Source: Portunus trituberculatus (taxonomy: Eukaryota; Arthropoda; Malacostraca; Decapoda; Portunidae). Taken from it: a stretch of 64,000 nucleotides of DNA. The DNA lies in the NCBI RefSeq assembly GCF_017591435.1, contig NC_059268.1, forward strand, positions 5,489,184-5,553,183, written 5' to 3'. Under the pieces are notes generated by a model that was not told where the DNA came from, ran no database searches, and saw only the letters and a list, made by a program, of their open reading frames with translations. Below are positions 1-13,820 of the stretch, piece after piece. Positions within the stretch are counted from its first letter, which is position 1, and each line of letters begins with the position of its first letter. Position numbers and translations under genes: made by a program.

Positions 1-227
1 GCAAGGGAGGACTGACTGTACGTAGTAGTTCATCCTAACCAGTGTGTGGACGGCAGTCGCATGTCCTGAGGGGAGTCCAGGGGCTGGTTCCTACAGGCAG
101 TAAAGGCGGCTGTGACGGCCCGAACCAGTGCTTGCCCCGCCAACAACTCAAACTTGAGATAGTGTCGCCCTGCTAAAAAAATATATATGAAAAGTAAAAA
201 AAAATAAAATACGTGGATCACATACCT

Positions 228-355
<128 letters not shown>

Positions 356-468
356 TGTTCATGGGCAAATTGGCCTATTTTACGGCGACCACCTCAGCCC
401 TTGACACCTGGCCGTTCATCTGCGAGTGTCTGAAGGTACTGCATATTAAAATTGTACTATGCTGCTCA

Positions 469-470
<2 letters not shown>

Positions 471-514
<44 letters not shown>
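471..514. repeat. (CA)n microsatellite
   Basis: 44 bp (CA)n, not tied to a SINE tail. Confidence 0.97.
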
Positions 515-518
<4 letters not shown>

Positions 519-756
519 TCCTCCAGTGAAAAGTAAAGCCAGCGATGTAACGAAGCCCCTTCCCATAGTGACTCCTTTTTGTGTGCTTCTGTATGCATTC
601 TGAAAAATGATTATTGATAGATAAATGTGAAAGATGAGGAAAAGTATAAAAGTGCAATATGAAGTACTTAGATCCAAGACGAGAAACGTAATTATGCAAT
701 GCGTGAATGTATGAAGTAATAATGATGATAGTATTATTACTTACTATTTCTGTTAT

Positions 757-782
757 CATTATTATCATCATCATCATCATCG

Positions 783-819
<37 letters not shown>
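757..819. repeat. (ATC)n microsatellite
   Basis: Trinucleotide repeat with one GTC interruption. Confidence 0.97.
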
Positions 820-1168
820 GACAACGGTTAATGAGAAATCACATGTCATAAACTATAATTAAAAACCAGGATGAGATGCGGCAGTCTGCTCCTCCGAAGA
901 GGGACGCAGGCTGGCAGTGACTCCCTGTGCTGCCTTGAATCCACGGGCGTGAGGCAGCACCGTGGGGGCTGCAGTACTGCATCGCTGGCTTTACTTGTCT
1001 TACTGCTACGCTGCATGCGGAGCCTTGCCCAAAGTAATAAGTATGGCAGAATGTGAAAAAAATATATTAATTGTAATTTTCTTTGTCACTACAATCATCC
1101 TCCTTTTTAAATGGGAGGATAGTGGGTAAGGCAGAGGGAGAAAGCTCTGTAAATGACGTGCAGATAAG

Positions 1169-1255
<87 letters not shown>

Positions 1256-2795
1256 GCTGCAGCAGTCAATCATTCAAAATATCGCGGTGTTGCATCACAA
1301 AATGAATGATCCTAAGCACGTCACGACTCGTCATGCCAAGACCGCGAGGGGCCGGGAGCCGCAGCCCTGGAGGCGAGAAGTCGGTGCCCCTGACCAGCCA
1401 GCCCTCGCCATCGCCGGGAACTGGTGTTGGTGCACAGCGAGACCGACAGGCAGTGTTGTGTTGGTCGTCGAGCTCCATGATTGTTTATGTGAACGTTTTC
1501 GTTTCACCAACAAGCGTCGCCTGGCTGAAGAAAGAGGTTTTCTCAAAGGTCTCGCCAGACACTCTGCCATACGACCGTCGCAGCAGACGAGTCGTGCACT
1601 TAATCGTTAAGACATTTATTGATAAGTTGTTAGTTTGTCAGATGATTCGTGATTCTGATTCTTTTATGTCTATTCTTCACTGCTCCCCTGGAAGATAGCC
1701 TGTTACCCGCAGTGTCTTCGCCCGGGACTGGCGGTGCGCGCGGGTGGTGGAACCTGTGCCATGGGGCTCAGGGCTCCGCTGGACATGGTTTCGCTCCACT
1801 GGTCGGTGTTTGTATATAATAGTTTATTCCTATGTACATACATTTTTTATGTCGTAGGTCAGCTAGGAACCAGAGCCTTGAAGCAGTCGGAATATTTGTT
1901 AGTTTTATATTTAGTACCGACTGGTTTGTACGGTCATTATCACGACAGACGTGCGATTCTCTCAGTGTCTGGTTCATGCTGAGGCCGCGCCTCGTGCCGG
2001 GTCGTCCGTCCGGCGTGATCAGGCGGTCTCTTTCCCTCGGTGACGTGTATGATAGAGAAACAGAGTTGGCCCGCATACCACACCAAATGTAATTAAATGC
2101 CCGCGCTATTCAAGTTAGACCGAAAAAAAATGTTATATATATGCATATGTATCTGTACAATAAAGTAGTTTTCACAATGCAGAAGTAAGACCGGGTCGAG
2201 TTTGCTATCGTTAGCCTATTATTTTTTTTACGTACATACAGTAGATGTGAATATTGATTTGTTCCTCCCCTTTTTATTTCCAAATCCACCTTGAAGACTG
2301 GCCACGAAGCATGGTTGTGTACGTGAGTTGTGACGTGTAGAGGCAGTGTATGTTATATTTTCTACGTTTAGCTCCCTTTCCTTCCTGTTTCATTGGAGTG
2401 CCCTGGGTTTTCAATGAATTAGCGTCAAGTGTTGATTGGCGAGCTGCTCTAAACTTCCAGTGATCCTTTGTAGTTACAGATTGAATATTACGAAATGTAA
2501 AAATTTTAACAAATACGCGCGTCTCATAAATTCCAACAGACCCAATTTAGTTATCAGTGGAGTATTTTTTTCGACGTGATGTTGTCGTGTCTTTGATGTG
2601 TATCACAGGAATAGTTTTGAATTTCGTGAGTATCAGTGGTTGTATGACATTTGATCTTCAAAATTATAGTCACGGAGGCTGATTATACGCGTTGTGAACA
2701 TTGGTTAGGCACACACACCTCAGCACTTCACAAAGATATGTTTTCAAGAGCAAGACCTAAGGAAATATTTCATTTCACAACTTTCTCATGCACCG

Positions 2796-2800
<5 letters not shown>
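820..2800. other. No recognised gene; possible 3' UTR of an off-window plus-strand gene
   Basis: GC-richer stretch (about 1320-2050) with open frames up to 175 codons that carry no recognisable domain. An AATAAA signal lies at 2159-2164 after AT-rich sequence. It could be the end of a transcript on the plus strand, but nothing proves it. Confidence 0.25.
1170..1254. repeat. (CA)n microsatellite
   Basis: 85 bp, pure, no SINE next to it. Confidence 0.97.

Positions 2801-2874
<74 letters not shown>
2801..2874. repeat. (CA)n microsatellite
   Basis: 74 bp, pure. Confidence 0.97.
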
Positions 2875-2875
<1 letters not shown>

Positions 2876-3605
2876 TGTCCTGCTCGACAGATTACCACGT
2901 TCATATGAAATCTGAATATTGCTTCTTTTTTTTCCGAGCTTGTGAAGAGGCCGTTGGTTGCAACACTCAGGGGAAGGCGGGAAAGGTGGACGCGAGTCTG
3001 GCTAGAGGGTTGTGCTTCACCTTGCTGCGCACAGGCTTGAAAAATGTAAAATGTTAAATAATCTTAATAATCTTGCCTTTCTATTTTTCTACAATTTCAT
3101 ATATATAAATATGGTTTCTTCTGCTGTTCTTCAAAGAACGCTTAAACTGCACCACTATCTCAAAATATTAGAGAAGATATTTATAACAGTTAGTGCAAAT
3201 TTACCAAAACAGGCTACTTGAAGACTGCCCCAGAGGGCTCTCCTGCACGGGGACCCGGGAGGACCAGGAAGTGTGATCAACATTATGATAATCATGTAGG
3301 AGAGAAGCTCGTTGTTAGTATTATATGGGAGTTTATATTATCCTGAAACCAAGCTGTGGAATACTTGTGTAGTCCATCTAGCCCTGGAAGGCTTAAGATT
3401 TTAAATTAGATGAACATATTAGTCTAGTTTCTTACTCTACAGAGCTTGTACGTTAGTTCCTCTGTGCTGTTTGTACTTTTGAGTTCCATGGAGAATATTA
3501 TATTCCTTGTTGTATATAGTGTATAGTAGTTAATGTCGTCAATACCTTTCGCGTCTTCTCTCTAGCGAATACAGTTGTAACTTCTTTAATCTTTCCCAAT
3601 AGATG

Positions 3606-3741
3606 CAGGGGTTGTGGCCTCGCTTTCTCAGTGTGTGGAGTGTGTTGTGGTCTCAGTCCTACCCGAAGATCGGTCTATGAGCTCTGAACTCGTTCCGTAA
3701 TGGAGAAAACTGGCTGGGTGACCAGCAGACGACCGAGGTGA

Positions 3742-3746
<5 letters not shown>
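3606..3746 (+). mobile_element. SINE-B, 5'-truncated
   Basis: Only the 3' body (GGGGTTGTGGCCTCGCTTTC ... GGGTGACCAGCAGACGACCG, GAGGTGAATTAC), running into (CA)n. Confidence 0.88.

Positions 3747-3800
<54 letters not shown>
3747..3800. repeat. (CA)n tail of SINE-B
   Basis: Direct continuation of the SINE-B 3' end at 3746. Confidence 0.95.
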
Positions 3801-3802
<2 letters not shown>

Positions 3803-5190
3803 TCCTTCCTTTCTTTACTTTTCGCTCATAATCTCAGCGTTAACTACTGATAGCCACTTACGTATTTGTGTATGTATTTATAGGCAGAACACTATGTAGG
3901 GTAACAAAGGTGAAGGTATTATATAATAGATTACAGGATGCCAGTCAGATGAGACATGAAAAGTTTATTTAACGATTAGAAGAACTGAAAAGGAATTTGA
4001 GTTAGTTCTCATTTACTCACTTTATTATTATTGATTTTCCGCCTTTATTGTTATTTATTCTTATTTAGTTTTATCAATTTATTTTCTTGCAAAGGACTTT
4101 AAGGCAAGAATTAGGAGTATGAGTAGGATTTATAGTGAACAGTAGCTAACAAGAGAGAATGAACTTGAGTTTGTATATAGTTCTAAGTGGGACTAAAACA
4201 GCAGATACCATAAGTGAGTATTATAGAGAAACAACCGCCAAGAAGGACAAGCCAAGCATGACAGGGATGCAGTAAAGATTTATGACGTGTGAGTGATTAA
4301 CAAAGTACAAGAACCATGAGTCTCTCCCAGCAGGGAACGCAATCCATAAGGGAAGGCAAAAGCATGCACGAATATCAGAAAACTTTGGAACATATACCAA
4401 GTAATGGAAGCGACTTGCTCGTGAAATTTATAGAAATGAATGATTTGGAAGTTTCAAATACATTCTTTTAAAACAGGGAATGAAATCTTAGTGTTCAAAA
4501 AAGGAACGGAACTAGTGATTTTTGGTAAAACAGAGAAATAAGAGAAAGGACTCTTACAGAATTAGGAGAAAGGAATTGAATGTTACGAAATACCTTCTTT
4601 CAAAATGAGATGAGGCAATTCTTCTTACAACACGGAGAGCCTCAGAAAAAGAGTATTAACAGTACATCTCATGATCCAAACAAAGAGTAAGTGAAGCCTA
4701 TTATTGACAAAACAATACAGAACGAACAAATAACAATGTACGTGAATGGATATATAAAGATGGATACAAAATTATTTTCTTGTTAGGATAAGCCGAATTT
4801 TTATAATAATTTCGCACTAAGCAGAAATTAATGTGTCATCCAATTAGCCTGCATGACAGCTGTCTCACTCTTTCTTTTGGTTTGGTCAGAATGCTTCCAC
4901 CCTTCTTGTGTTGACAACTTCACGTCTTGACATCCGAGGGGCAGGTTTCTTGACTTTGAACTTGCCACATGTACATAATCTCACAGGATACGTCAATACT
5001 CGTCACGTTTAGGAAGTTTAGATTTTACTTTTATTCAAAGCTAAAAGCAACTTCAGAAAACTTTCATAGTTTCTTGTATATACTTGTAGCATATACTTTT
5101 AGCTCGGAGTAAAATTAATTAAAAGTCTATGGGTGTTTTTTTAAGTATAGTGGGCTAAGGCGAATGTTCCTCGTGGTGTGCGTAAGACCA
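3801..5190. other. No feature recognised
   Basis: AT-rich, A-rich purine-biased plus strand; no open frame or repeat recognised. Confidence 0.5.
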
Positions 5191-5194
5191 GATC

Positions 5195-5312
5195 GACTAA
5201 CAGACACGGCGTGATGTTTCAGCTGCAGCCGTGCATGCGAGTTAACTATGAACCAGCGAGTTCCACGAGTTCGAATCCCGCATCCGGTGCCGTGCCTATG
5301 ACTGCTATGCAC

Positions 5313-5313
<1 letters not shown>
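5195..5313 (+). repeat. Possible tRNA-derived fragment
   Basis: Contains a box B-like CGAGTTCGAATCCCGC with an upstream region that does not fold as a full tRNA. Followed by (GA)n (5314-5346). Could be a SINE fragment or chance. Confidence 0.3.

Positions 5314-5346
<33 letters not shown>
5314..5346. repeat. (GA)n microsatellite
   Basis: 33 bp. Confidence 0.95.
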
Positions 5347-5349
<3 letters not shown>

Positions 5350-5537
5350 TATTGTACCACTCAAAGTTCAATTAATTTCTCAGATCAGCATTTTGTGAAG
5401 CCGCGTGTTTGTGTGAATGTAAAATCTTAGCACGTTACGCATCATTGTCCTTATTCGTCCCTTTGTTTATAGTGTGGTGGATCAAAACTGTCTTTGTTAT
5501 GCTTATTTAATTTTTCTTAACAGAGCTGAGGTCAGTC

Positions 5538-5538
<1 letters not shown>

Positions 5539-5581
<43 letters not shown>
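5539..5581. repeat. (CA)n microsatellite
   Basis: 43 bp, pure. Confidence 0.95.
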
Positions 5582-5586
<5 letters not shown>

Positions 5587-5828
5587 CTGTTATCCAGGCT
5601 TGGTAATTGACACAGCCACACCTGACTGGAAAATGTTCAATGCTACTACTCCTGGATTTCAATTTAGTCATACATTTTTGTCCCATGTAGTTTAAACTAG
5701 TTGAGATTTGTATGCAGATAAAATCCCCGATGTCGGAATCTAGGTGTGGGAGCCTTGTGTTTCGCTTATTAGCAGCAGGTGGCAAGGTAGATAGAGGATA
5801 TCACTCACCTGGATTCTACACATACATG

Positions 5829-6931
<1,103 letters not shown>

Positions 6932-6985
<54 letters not shown>
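6932..6985. repeat. (CA)n microsatellite
   Basis: About 54 bp, then GCATGCACACACAC. Confidence 0.95.
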
Positions 6986-6987
<2 letters not shown>

Positions 6988-7164
6988 TGCACACACACTT
7001 ATTAACAACAAAATACTCGTTATAATTCCTCCACAGCAAATTGTACAGTTACAAACGCTTATTTTGGAATTATAATTAAATTCAACATTGCGAATCTAAA
7101 ACTCAGCTCTTTATAAAATATTTTCCATCATCTTGAACACACACACACACACACACACACACAC

Positions 7165-7456
7165 GGTAGCTCAGTGGTTAGAGCGCTGGCTTCACAAGCC
7201 AGAGGACCGGGGTTCGATTCCCCGGCCGGGTGGAGATATTTGGGTGTGTCTCCTTTGACGTGTAGCCCCTGTTCACCTAGCAGTGAGTAGGTACGGGATG
7301 TAAATCGAGGAGTTGTGACCTTGTTATCCCGGTGTGTGGTGTGTGCCTGGTCTCAGGCCTATCCGAAGATCGGAAATAATGAGCTCTGAGCTCGTTCCGT
7401 AGGGTAACGTCTGGCTGTCTCGTCAGAGACTGCAGCAGATCAAACAGTGAAACAAA

Positions 7457-7461
<5 letters not shown>
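7165..7461 (+). mobile_element. SINE-A, full length
   Basis: tRNA-Val-like head (box A GGTAGCTCAGTGGTTAGAG; anticodon loop TTCACAA, anticodon CAC; box B GGTTCGATTCC), followed by the ~200-bp body ending CAGCAGATCAAACAGTGAAAC. It is inserted behind a (CA)n tract and its own tail runs into (CA)n. Confidence 0.9.
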
Positions 7462-7487
<26 letters not shown>

Positions 7488-9418
7488 TTTATTTTTTTAT
7501 GTACCTAAGTCAAGTAAGCCACCAAAGCCACCAGTCTCAACATTCAGGCCGGTGCGTGGGCGGACAGACTCACTCAACTGTATGCATGTTTTCTCAGCCA
7601 CCTCTCCCAACACGTGAATCCTGGACTGCCTCGCCATCTACACGCGGCCAGACGCATTCCTGACTATTCGTTCCACACTCCAGCAAGAAATGTAAGCATG
7701 ATTCTTGAAAATGAATAAATAAATAAATGAGTGAATATGATAATAATAATGATAGTAAAAATTATAACAATAATAACAAGAGGAGGAAGAACAAGAACAA
7801 GAATAAGAAGAACAAGAGCAAGAACAAGAACAAGAAGTAGAATTAGATTGTGTTTTATCAGCTACAGTAATTTTTTATTCCTAGATTATCAGGACATTTA
7901 CTTTTGAGACTCTCTATTTTATTTCTTTAATGATCAGGGCAGTTAATCTTTCTTCTCTGTATTCGATCTCCTATAAGTGACAGGAAGAAAATTTAATCCT
8001 TTCATTGTCGGACCATTTTCTTATTAGCACTTACAGTTTTTAGGTAGATTCTTATCACTTTTACTAGTCTCTTAATTAAACAGTTATGTAGCTCGAAGTG
8101 ACAAAAAAATTTACTTTGTTCTATATTTTCTCGGTGTATGCATGGAAACATTAGACTGGTTTCACATTCACTCTTAATAATTTGTTAGCTGTTCAACAAT
8201 ACCAATATAGTCGTACTCTATTTCTTCCTCAGAATAACGATAGGAGCTACTGTTAACCTTTTGTCACTTGGTACGCTTTTCCTTAACATTAAGATGTCTT
8301 TACTTGTTCTACAGCCACATCCAATCTTTAACCTTTGATAAAAATGCAGAATGTAATGTTTTTCATCTTTAACTTTCATGTAGATGTTTATAAAGATTAC
8401 TCGCATTGTTTCCGGTGCTGCTTATTGTTTCTTGTCGCAGTGGAAGGATTAAAAAAAGACGACCAAGACAGCAGAAGGGTTGACACGCCTCAGAGTGAAG
8501 CGTTTCATATCTTGCCTTCGTGAACCAGACACAGAAGCAGGTCATTCTCTGCCTAGTATAGCATTCGCTGCCTTCCACTGGCTCGCCATGTACTCCTTTC
8601 ATTATACACGGCTCGGTCTACACCCCTTGGAAAATAAAACTGTAGTGTTGACCAGGAGGGGAGAGAAAAAATGGAAGCTATTACATTTTTTTTTTTTTTT
8701 TTTTTACAAAACAACAAACACGGCACCGCAGCAGTGTCGTTTGAGGCGTGCCAAGCGGTGCCAAATAATGCCAGGAGAATCCCTCATTAATAGTAAGGTG
8801 TCTGTACGAAACCAGACATAAAATAGAAGGCCGTATTTTCAAGCATATCGGTGTTTTAACTACATTACTCTTCGCAGTCTTTACCAGGAGTTATTGAGGA
8901 TTTTCAACCGTGTATGATTTTTTTATGATTGTTATTAATTTTATGATGACTTAACAATGACTTTGTATCGCTAATAGGAGAAAAACTAAACGTAGGAACA
9001 TGCTTAGTCATCCCTGTGGCATTTTAAAGTAACCTTAAAGAAGGTTTACAACACTTAAGAATACAAGTCACACACCCTGCCCAGTCGAGTGTTTTCCCCG
9101 TTCTGACGCTGGCTGGATGACTGGCCGCGATAATTATGACTTGTTGGTGTTGCGTCCGCTAGAATAAACTAAACAAAAATTCTGACTCGGGGAAACAACC
9201 TCTTACTTCTCTACTCGACTGCGGTTATAAAATATTTCACACTCCCTTTATAGTAGGCTATTCATATTTTGGCCGACGCGTCCTTGTGGAATAATGATTT
9301 GTGTTTCTTATTACTATATATAGACGAGAGAATGGTTGATTGATGTGACCTGTTGCCTGAGTATGACACATATGGATCTATGATTATCATTATCTTCATT
9401 ATTGTATTTATTTGATTT

Positions 9419-9458
<40 letters not shown>

Positions 9459-9660
9459 GGTCGTGGCTCTCGGAAGATGTAGTGTAGACTGCACACTTTT
9501 AGCCAGTGCCAGGCCACCCATCACTCCACCACCTCGAGTCTGAATCGTCACCAATCCCTCACCAATCTCTAGCCAATGAAAACAGATCCTGTCTTCTAAT
9601 TATACATGCTGAAGGTAATCCCGCTTCGGGCCAGGCGAGGGGAGGGATGGGTGGGGCGGC
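7488..9660. other. No gene recognised
   Basis: AT-rich; an AAGAAC-type purine repeat at 7780-7840 and poly-T at about 8686-8705. No domain found in the short open frames. Confidence 0.45.
9424..9454. repeat. (GT)n microsatellite
   Basis: 31 bp. Confidence 0.95.
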
Positions 9661-9793
9661 GTAGGCGTGGCGTGGAGGGGACCAGGCAGAGGTACAAGAG
9701 AAATGAAGCCATCATCTAGCAAGATCAAAAATTCTGTATTTAATCACTATTTTCATAAGTTTGAGAAAATCGTTAACTACTGTTATTTAGACG

Positions 9794-9924
<131 letters not shown>

Positions 9925-9999
9925 GTGGGGAAAGGGGAGGGGCAAGATAGAATAGGCCATTGAGTACGTATGTATTAAAGTCTACAGCAACTGGAGCAT

Positions 10000-10760
10000 T
10001 ATCCTTTTTAGTACCACAGCAGCATCAACACTTTTGTTGAAGTAGCATTCACCCACTCCTCTACCTGGAAAGCTACCACTGCTGCACTACAGCTCACCGC
10101 CAACAACAGATGCCTGCAGCAAGTAGTAATTGATGTCATACAAGGAATGGACGCCTCCATGTATGAAAACAAATCACAGATGGAAGAATCAAGTATCACG
10201 CTATACTATAAAAGCATCTTCACAGCATACAAAGAATATGAGAAAGTACTGTGAAACAATCTCCAACAACATTACACCTACTAGTGATGACACAATTCTC
10301 CAGCTCATCTTATAGTGCAAGTCACACAAGACTGCCAGCCTCATAATGAAGAATAATTGGTTGCCTCCAGTGATCCCACCGCTGAAAGTAAATGTCATGC
10401 ACCAACATAAATGCCCTGTTGGTGATTGTAGTCGGCTAAAATCAAGGTGGCTTTACCACAACTGCCCTGACAAAGAGAATCACTGCTCAGTGACCACCTC
10501 CAAGGGGCAGCAATATGCCACCGCTATATCAGTGAGAAGTCTCATCCTGAAGAGACATCACATGGAAAACAACACTAACATCATGTCACATCCTGATGAA
10601 AAACTGACACACAAGATACTTGGTGTATCAGTTACATTATGATAAAGGGAGAGAATGCTGATGATTACAGATGTGTTCTACATGTATAAGACCAAAGTAT
10701 TCAATAGACTCATATATGTTTAGTTATTCAAGATCAGATGGTAAAATGGAACTCTAAGAC
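10000..10760 (+). pseudogene. Penelope-like element relic (C-terminal RT end to GIY-YIG endonuclease)
   Basis: Broken reading frames on the plus strand give in order LYYKSIF, NNITPTSDD, KTASLIMKNNWLPP and MHQHKCPVGDC, followed by a decayed endonuclease part (NTNIMSHPDEKLTHKIL). This order (ITPTxxD, then SLIMKN, then a CxxxxC just before the GIY-YIG core) is typical of one branch of Penelope-like retroelements. The YIG core itself is damaged (WLYHNC in its place). Several stops and shifts show it is dead. It lies just downstream of the AK6 stop codon on the opposite strand and differs from the Penelope element at 32-33.6 kb. Confidence 0.75.
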
Positions 10761-10943
10761 AAAATCAATTAACATGTGCATTGTGAATAAGTGTGAACCT
10801 GAATGAGTGATTTGACTCATTTCCTCCTCTACAATTTCCAATTTACTAATTCCCAATGCATGTTCAGCATTCATTTAAAGTAAATAAAAGAATCAAAGGA
10901 AGGATAAACAAAAGCATGCTTCCTTAACTAAATACATATATTT

Positions 10944-13724
10944 TCAGCAACCATTATTTTCCTTCCATGCAGTTATCCATGCCAGTATTCTTTGTAGATT
11001 ATTCTCCATTTCTTCAAAGGTGTTTGATTCTAATTCATGGACAATCTGCTCTTCATAACTTTCCTTTGCTTCATCTCTCAGAACAGCCATTATTTCACAT
11101 TCCACATTGTCTTCAAGTTTTTTGCCCTGGTAGCCTCTGTTTGGAGAATTAAAGAAAATTATTAAAGTTAAGACTTCAGCAACAAGACAATGCAAGACTG
11201 GTGCTTGTGTTCAGTTCCACAAGAAACATCTGCATTTTGGAACATTTTTCCTTAACTGGATTGCTCTTCACTATCCTTACATTTCAGAGAGGGACATTCT
11301 ATTTTTCACATAGACCATTCTCTATTAGTAAGATGGTAACATACAGTCAGGTAAATCTAAAGTGGCTGTTTAGGAATGGCCTTGGGCTTCACTAGTATTC
11401 CTCCACTATTGCCAGCTCTCCATAGATCACAGGCTTGCCTTCTTTTTCCAACCCTGCTCCATATCCTTACCCTATGTCTGTCTTTCTTTCTCTCCCACTG
11501 TTTCTACATAAATTGGTTTATTTCCTAAATTATTTCCAAAATCATTCAAACTTTTGATCCACATTACCATTGAGGTAAAAATCAAGGCATGTTTAATGTA
11601 TAAAGGTCTTACCCCCCCTCCTAAATGTGGCATATGAGTGGAGAGAATGCAACCTTGCCAATACCTACACCTGACCTGACTCGCTCATCAGTAATTGGTT
11701 GGGGTTTGAGAAAGGGCAAGTGAACTGTGGAGACGTGGCAACAGTGGAGGACTAGCTGTCAAAAAATTGCCACTTTAGAGCCACCCGACTATGACAAATT
11801 GCTAGATTATTTGCAACTTTTCCTTGTTAGTTCTTGCCTAGGATCCTTCTGCTATTTTCATTGACTTAGATATTAGCATTATATCCTCTATTTCAAAATG
11901 AATGACATGTTCCAAACACTCCTCATGCAATCTTTTTCCCTTCAAAAGAACAAAATACAATCTACATATTTCTTATGACTTCAGATACACTCATTTTCAT
12001 TTCCCTTTAACTCACTTGTTTGATCATACCTCATTAAAGTACATCTAGTTCACCATACTCTTATTAGAATGCTTTTATCTTATTAATATCATTACTGGAT
12101 CTGCAATGCCACAAGTTTCACAAAATAAAGCATTTTTTTTTCTATGTGAGGAATTTAATGCCAGTATTGATGTAAAAAAAGAGGCCAGACAACATCTATA
12201 GTTAATCAGCATTTTCCAGGCTAAATTTCAAATTTCTGCAGGAATTTTTTGGCCTGTGAACATCCTTCCCTTACAATGAAGTCTGCCTCTGAGCCCCAGT
12301 GTTCTCCAAACCATGGTAATGGCTACAGGGGGGAAATAATCATCCCTCTTCCTATCATTCCTCAAACAAGGATGAGTGGCCAGTGACTTCCACTCTACAT
12401 AAGGACATATATGATTCCAAACAGCATCTTATTGGAAATACTCCTGGGGAAGATTTACGAGTTACTCTCTCAAGCCTCATGAGTGGTTTCACTGGAGAAA
12501 AATAAAATACCTGAAGACTGTCTTGTTCATGTACATTCTCCCAGCCATGATAACAATAACTTTTTCTTGTATATCATAAGTGACAGACAGCAATACTATT
12601 TTCTTTAGTGTCTGTAGAATGACAGATTTAGGCATTCATGTGAGAGAGTGGCTACAAGAAACTGGAGAGGGAAGCAGATGGAGGCTTGGGGCTCCCCAGC
12701 TAGGGCCTTAGCCAGCCAGGCCACCACATGACACATAACCATTTGAACAAAGGCTGGGAAAGGGTGGAAAGTTACTTCAATTCATCAATTTTGCCACAGA
12801 CACACCACATAACCAAAAGAATTCATGTTTGCATGAGATTGAAGAGGAAGGATAGATTAATGTAATACTATCACAATTTCATCAATTGGTCTTGTAAGAA
12901 TTAACAGATTGGGGATGAAACTCAACTATTTTTACAGAATTGTCAAAACTTGCCCAGCTGAGAGGGACATCCACAAGGAACCTCCCCATCCTTTAGAGGT
13001 TCATTATTTTCATAAGATATCAATATTTTTACTATATCACTTTTGATTGGCATTAATGACTTCCATTTATAGCTTTCCAAATTTCAATCATTGCAAAGAA
13101 AAATTCATTATCAGCATTAATGAAAAATATCACTAACCTGGCAGCAAGTCTGTCATATAAGAGAGTGTTATTCGTCCTCAGCACAAACACAATGTCAAAA
13201 AATCTTTCTGGGAAGAAATCACATCCATGGTAATCAATGATGTTGCCGCCTTCAGCAATTTTATCCTCTAGTTCGTCCAATACCTTCAGAAAAAGGGAAA
13301 GTGTTTAATCATTTCTGACGAGCCATACATAATTCAATTTGAAATACATTTTCAAGTCCCTAATAATTGGCTAATGATAATGTCTTAAGGCAAGAATTGA
13401 TGGGAGTATCAATCTGTCTCAAAAGCTTACCTTCATCTATGCTCATCACAGGTAGAGGATAATAAAATACTTTGACTCAAAAGCCTCACAGCCCATCAGG
13501 AAGGGTACAGCATGAGGAAGCAGAATACTTTGTAATTCCTAGTCCAACACTAATACATTTCCTCATAGTAGGGATGTGAGTGTAGTTTCTCCCTAAACAA
13601 CCTCATATGAGATGCCACTCTCCTAATGGACTGTAATTTATTAATGTTTTATATTAAACAAGTTAAGAAAAGTATCTTTTACATTTCTATGTGGCTAAAC
13701 TAAAACATTTTTTCTATCAATTCT

Positions 13725-13820
<96 letters not shown>

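Noticed and set aside
7165..7240. tRNA-Val(CAC)-like sequences as functional tRNA genes (also at 46709, 60403, 60810 and minus-strand copies)
   Set aside because: Each is followed by the same ~200-bp SINE body, head stems are imperfect, and copies are dispersed; they are SINE heads.
11340..11780. 12-bp inverted repeat TCTAAAGTGGC / GCCACTTTAGA as MITE ends
   Set aside because: Very short match, no target duplication and no further TIR similarity.
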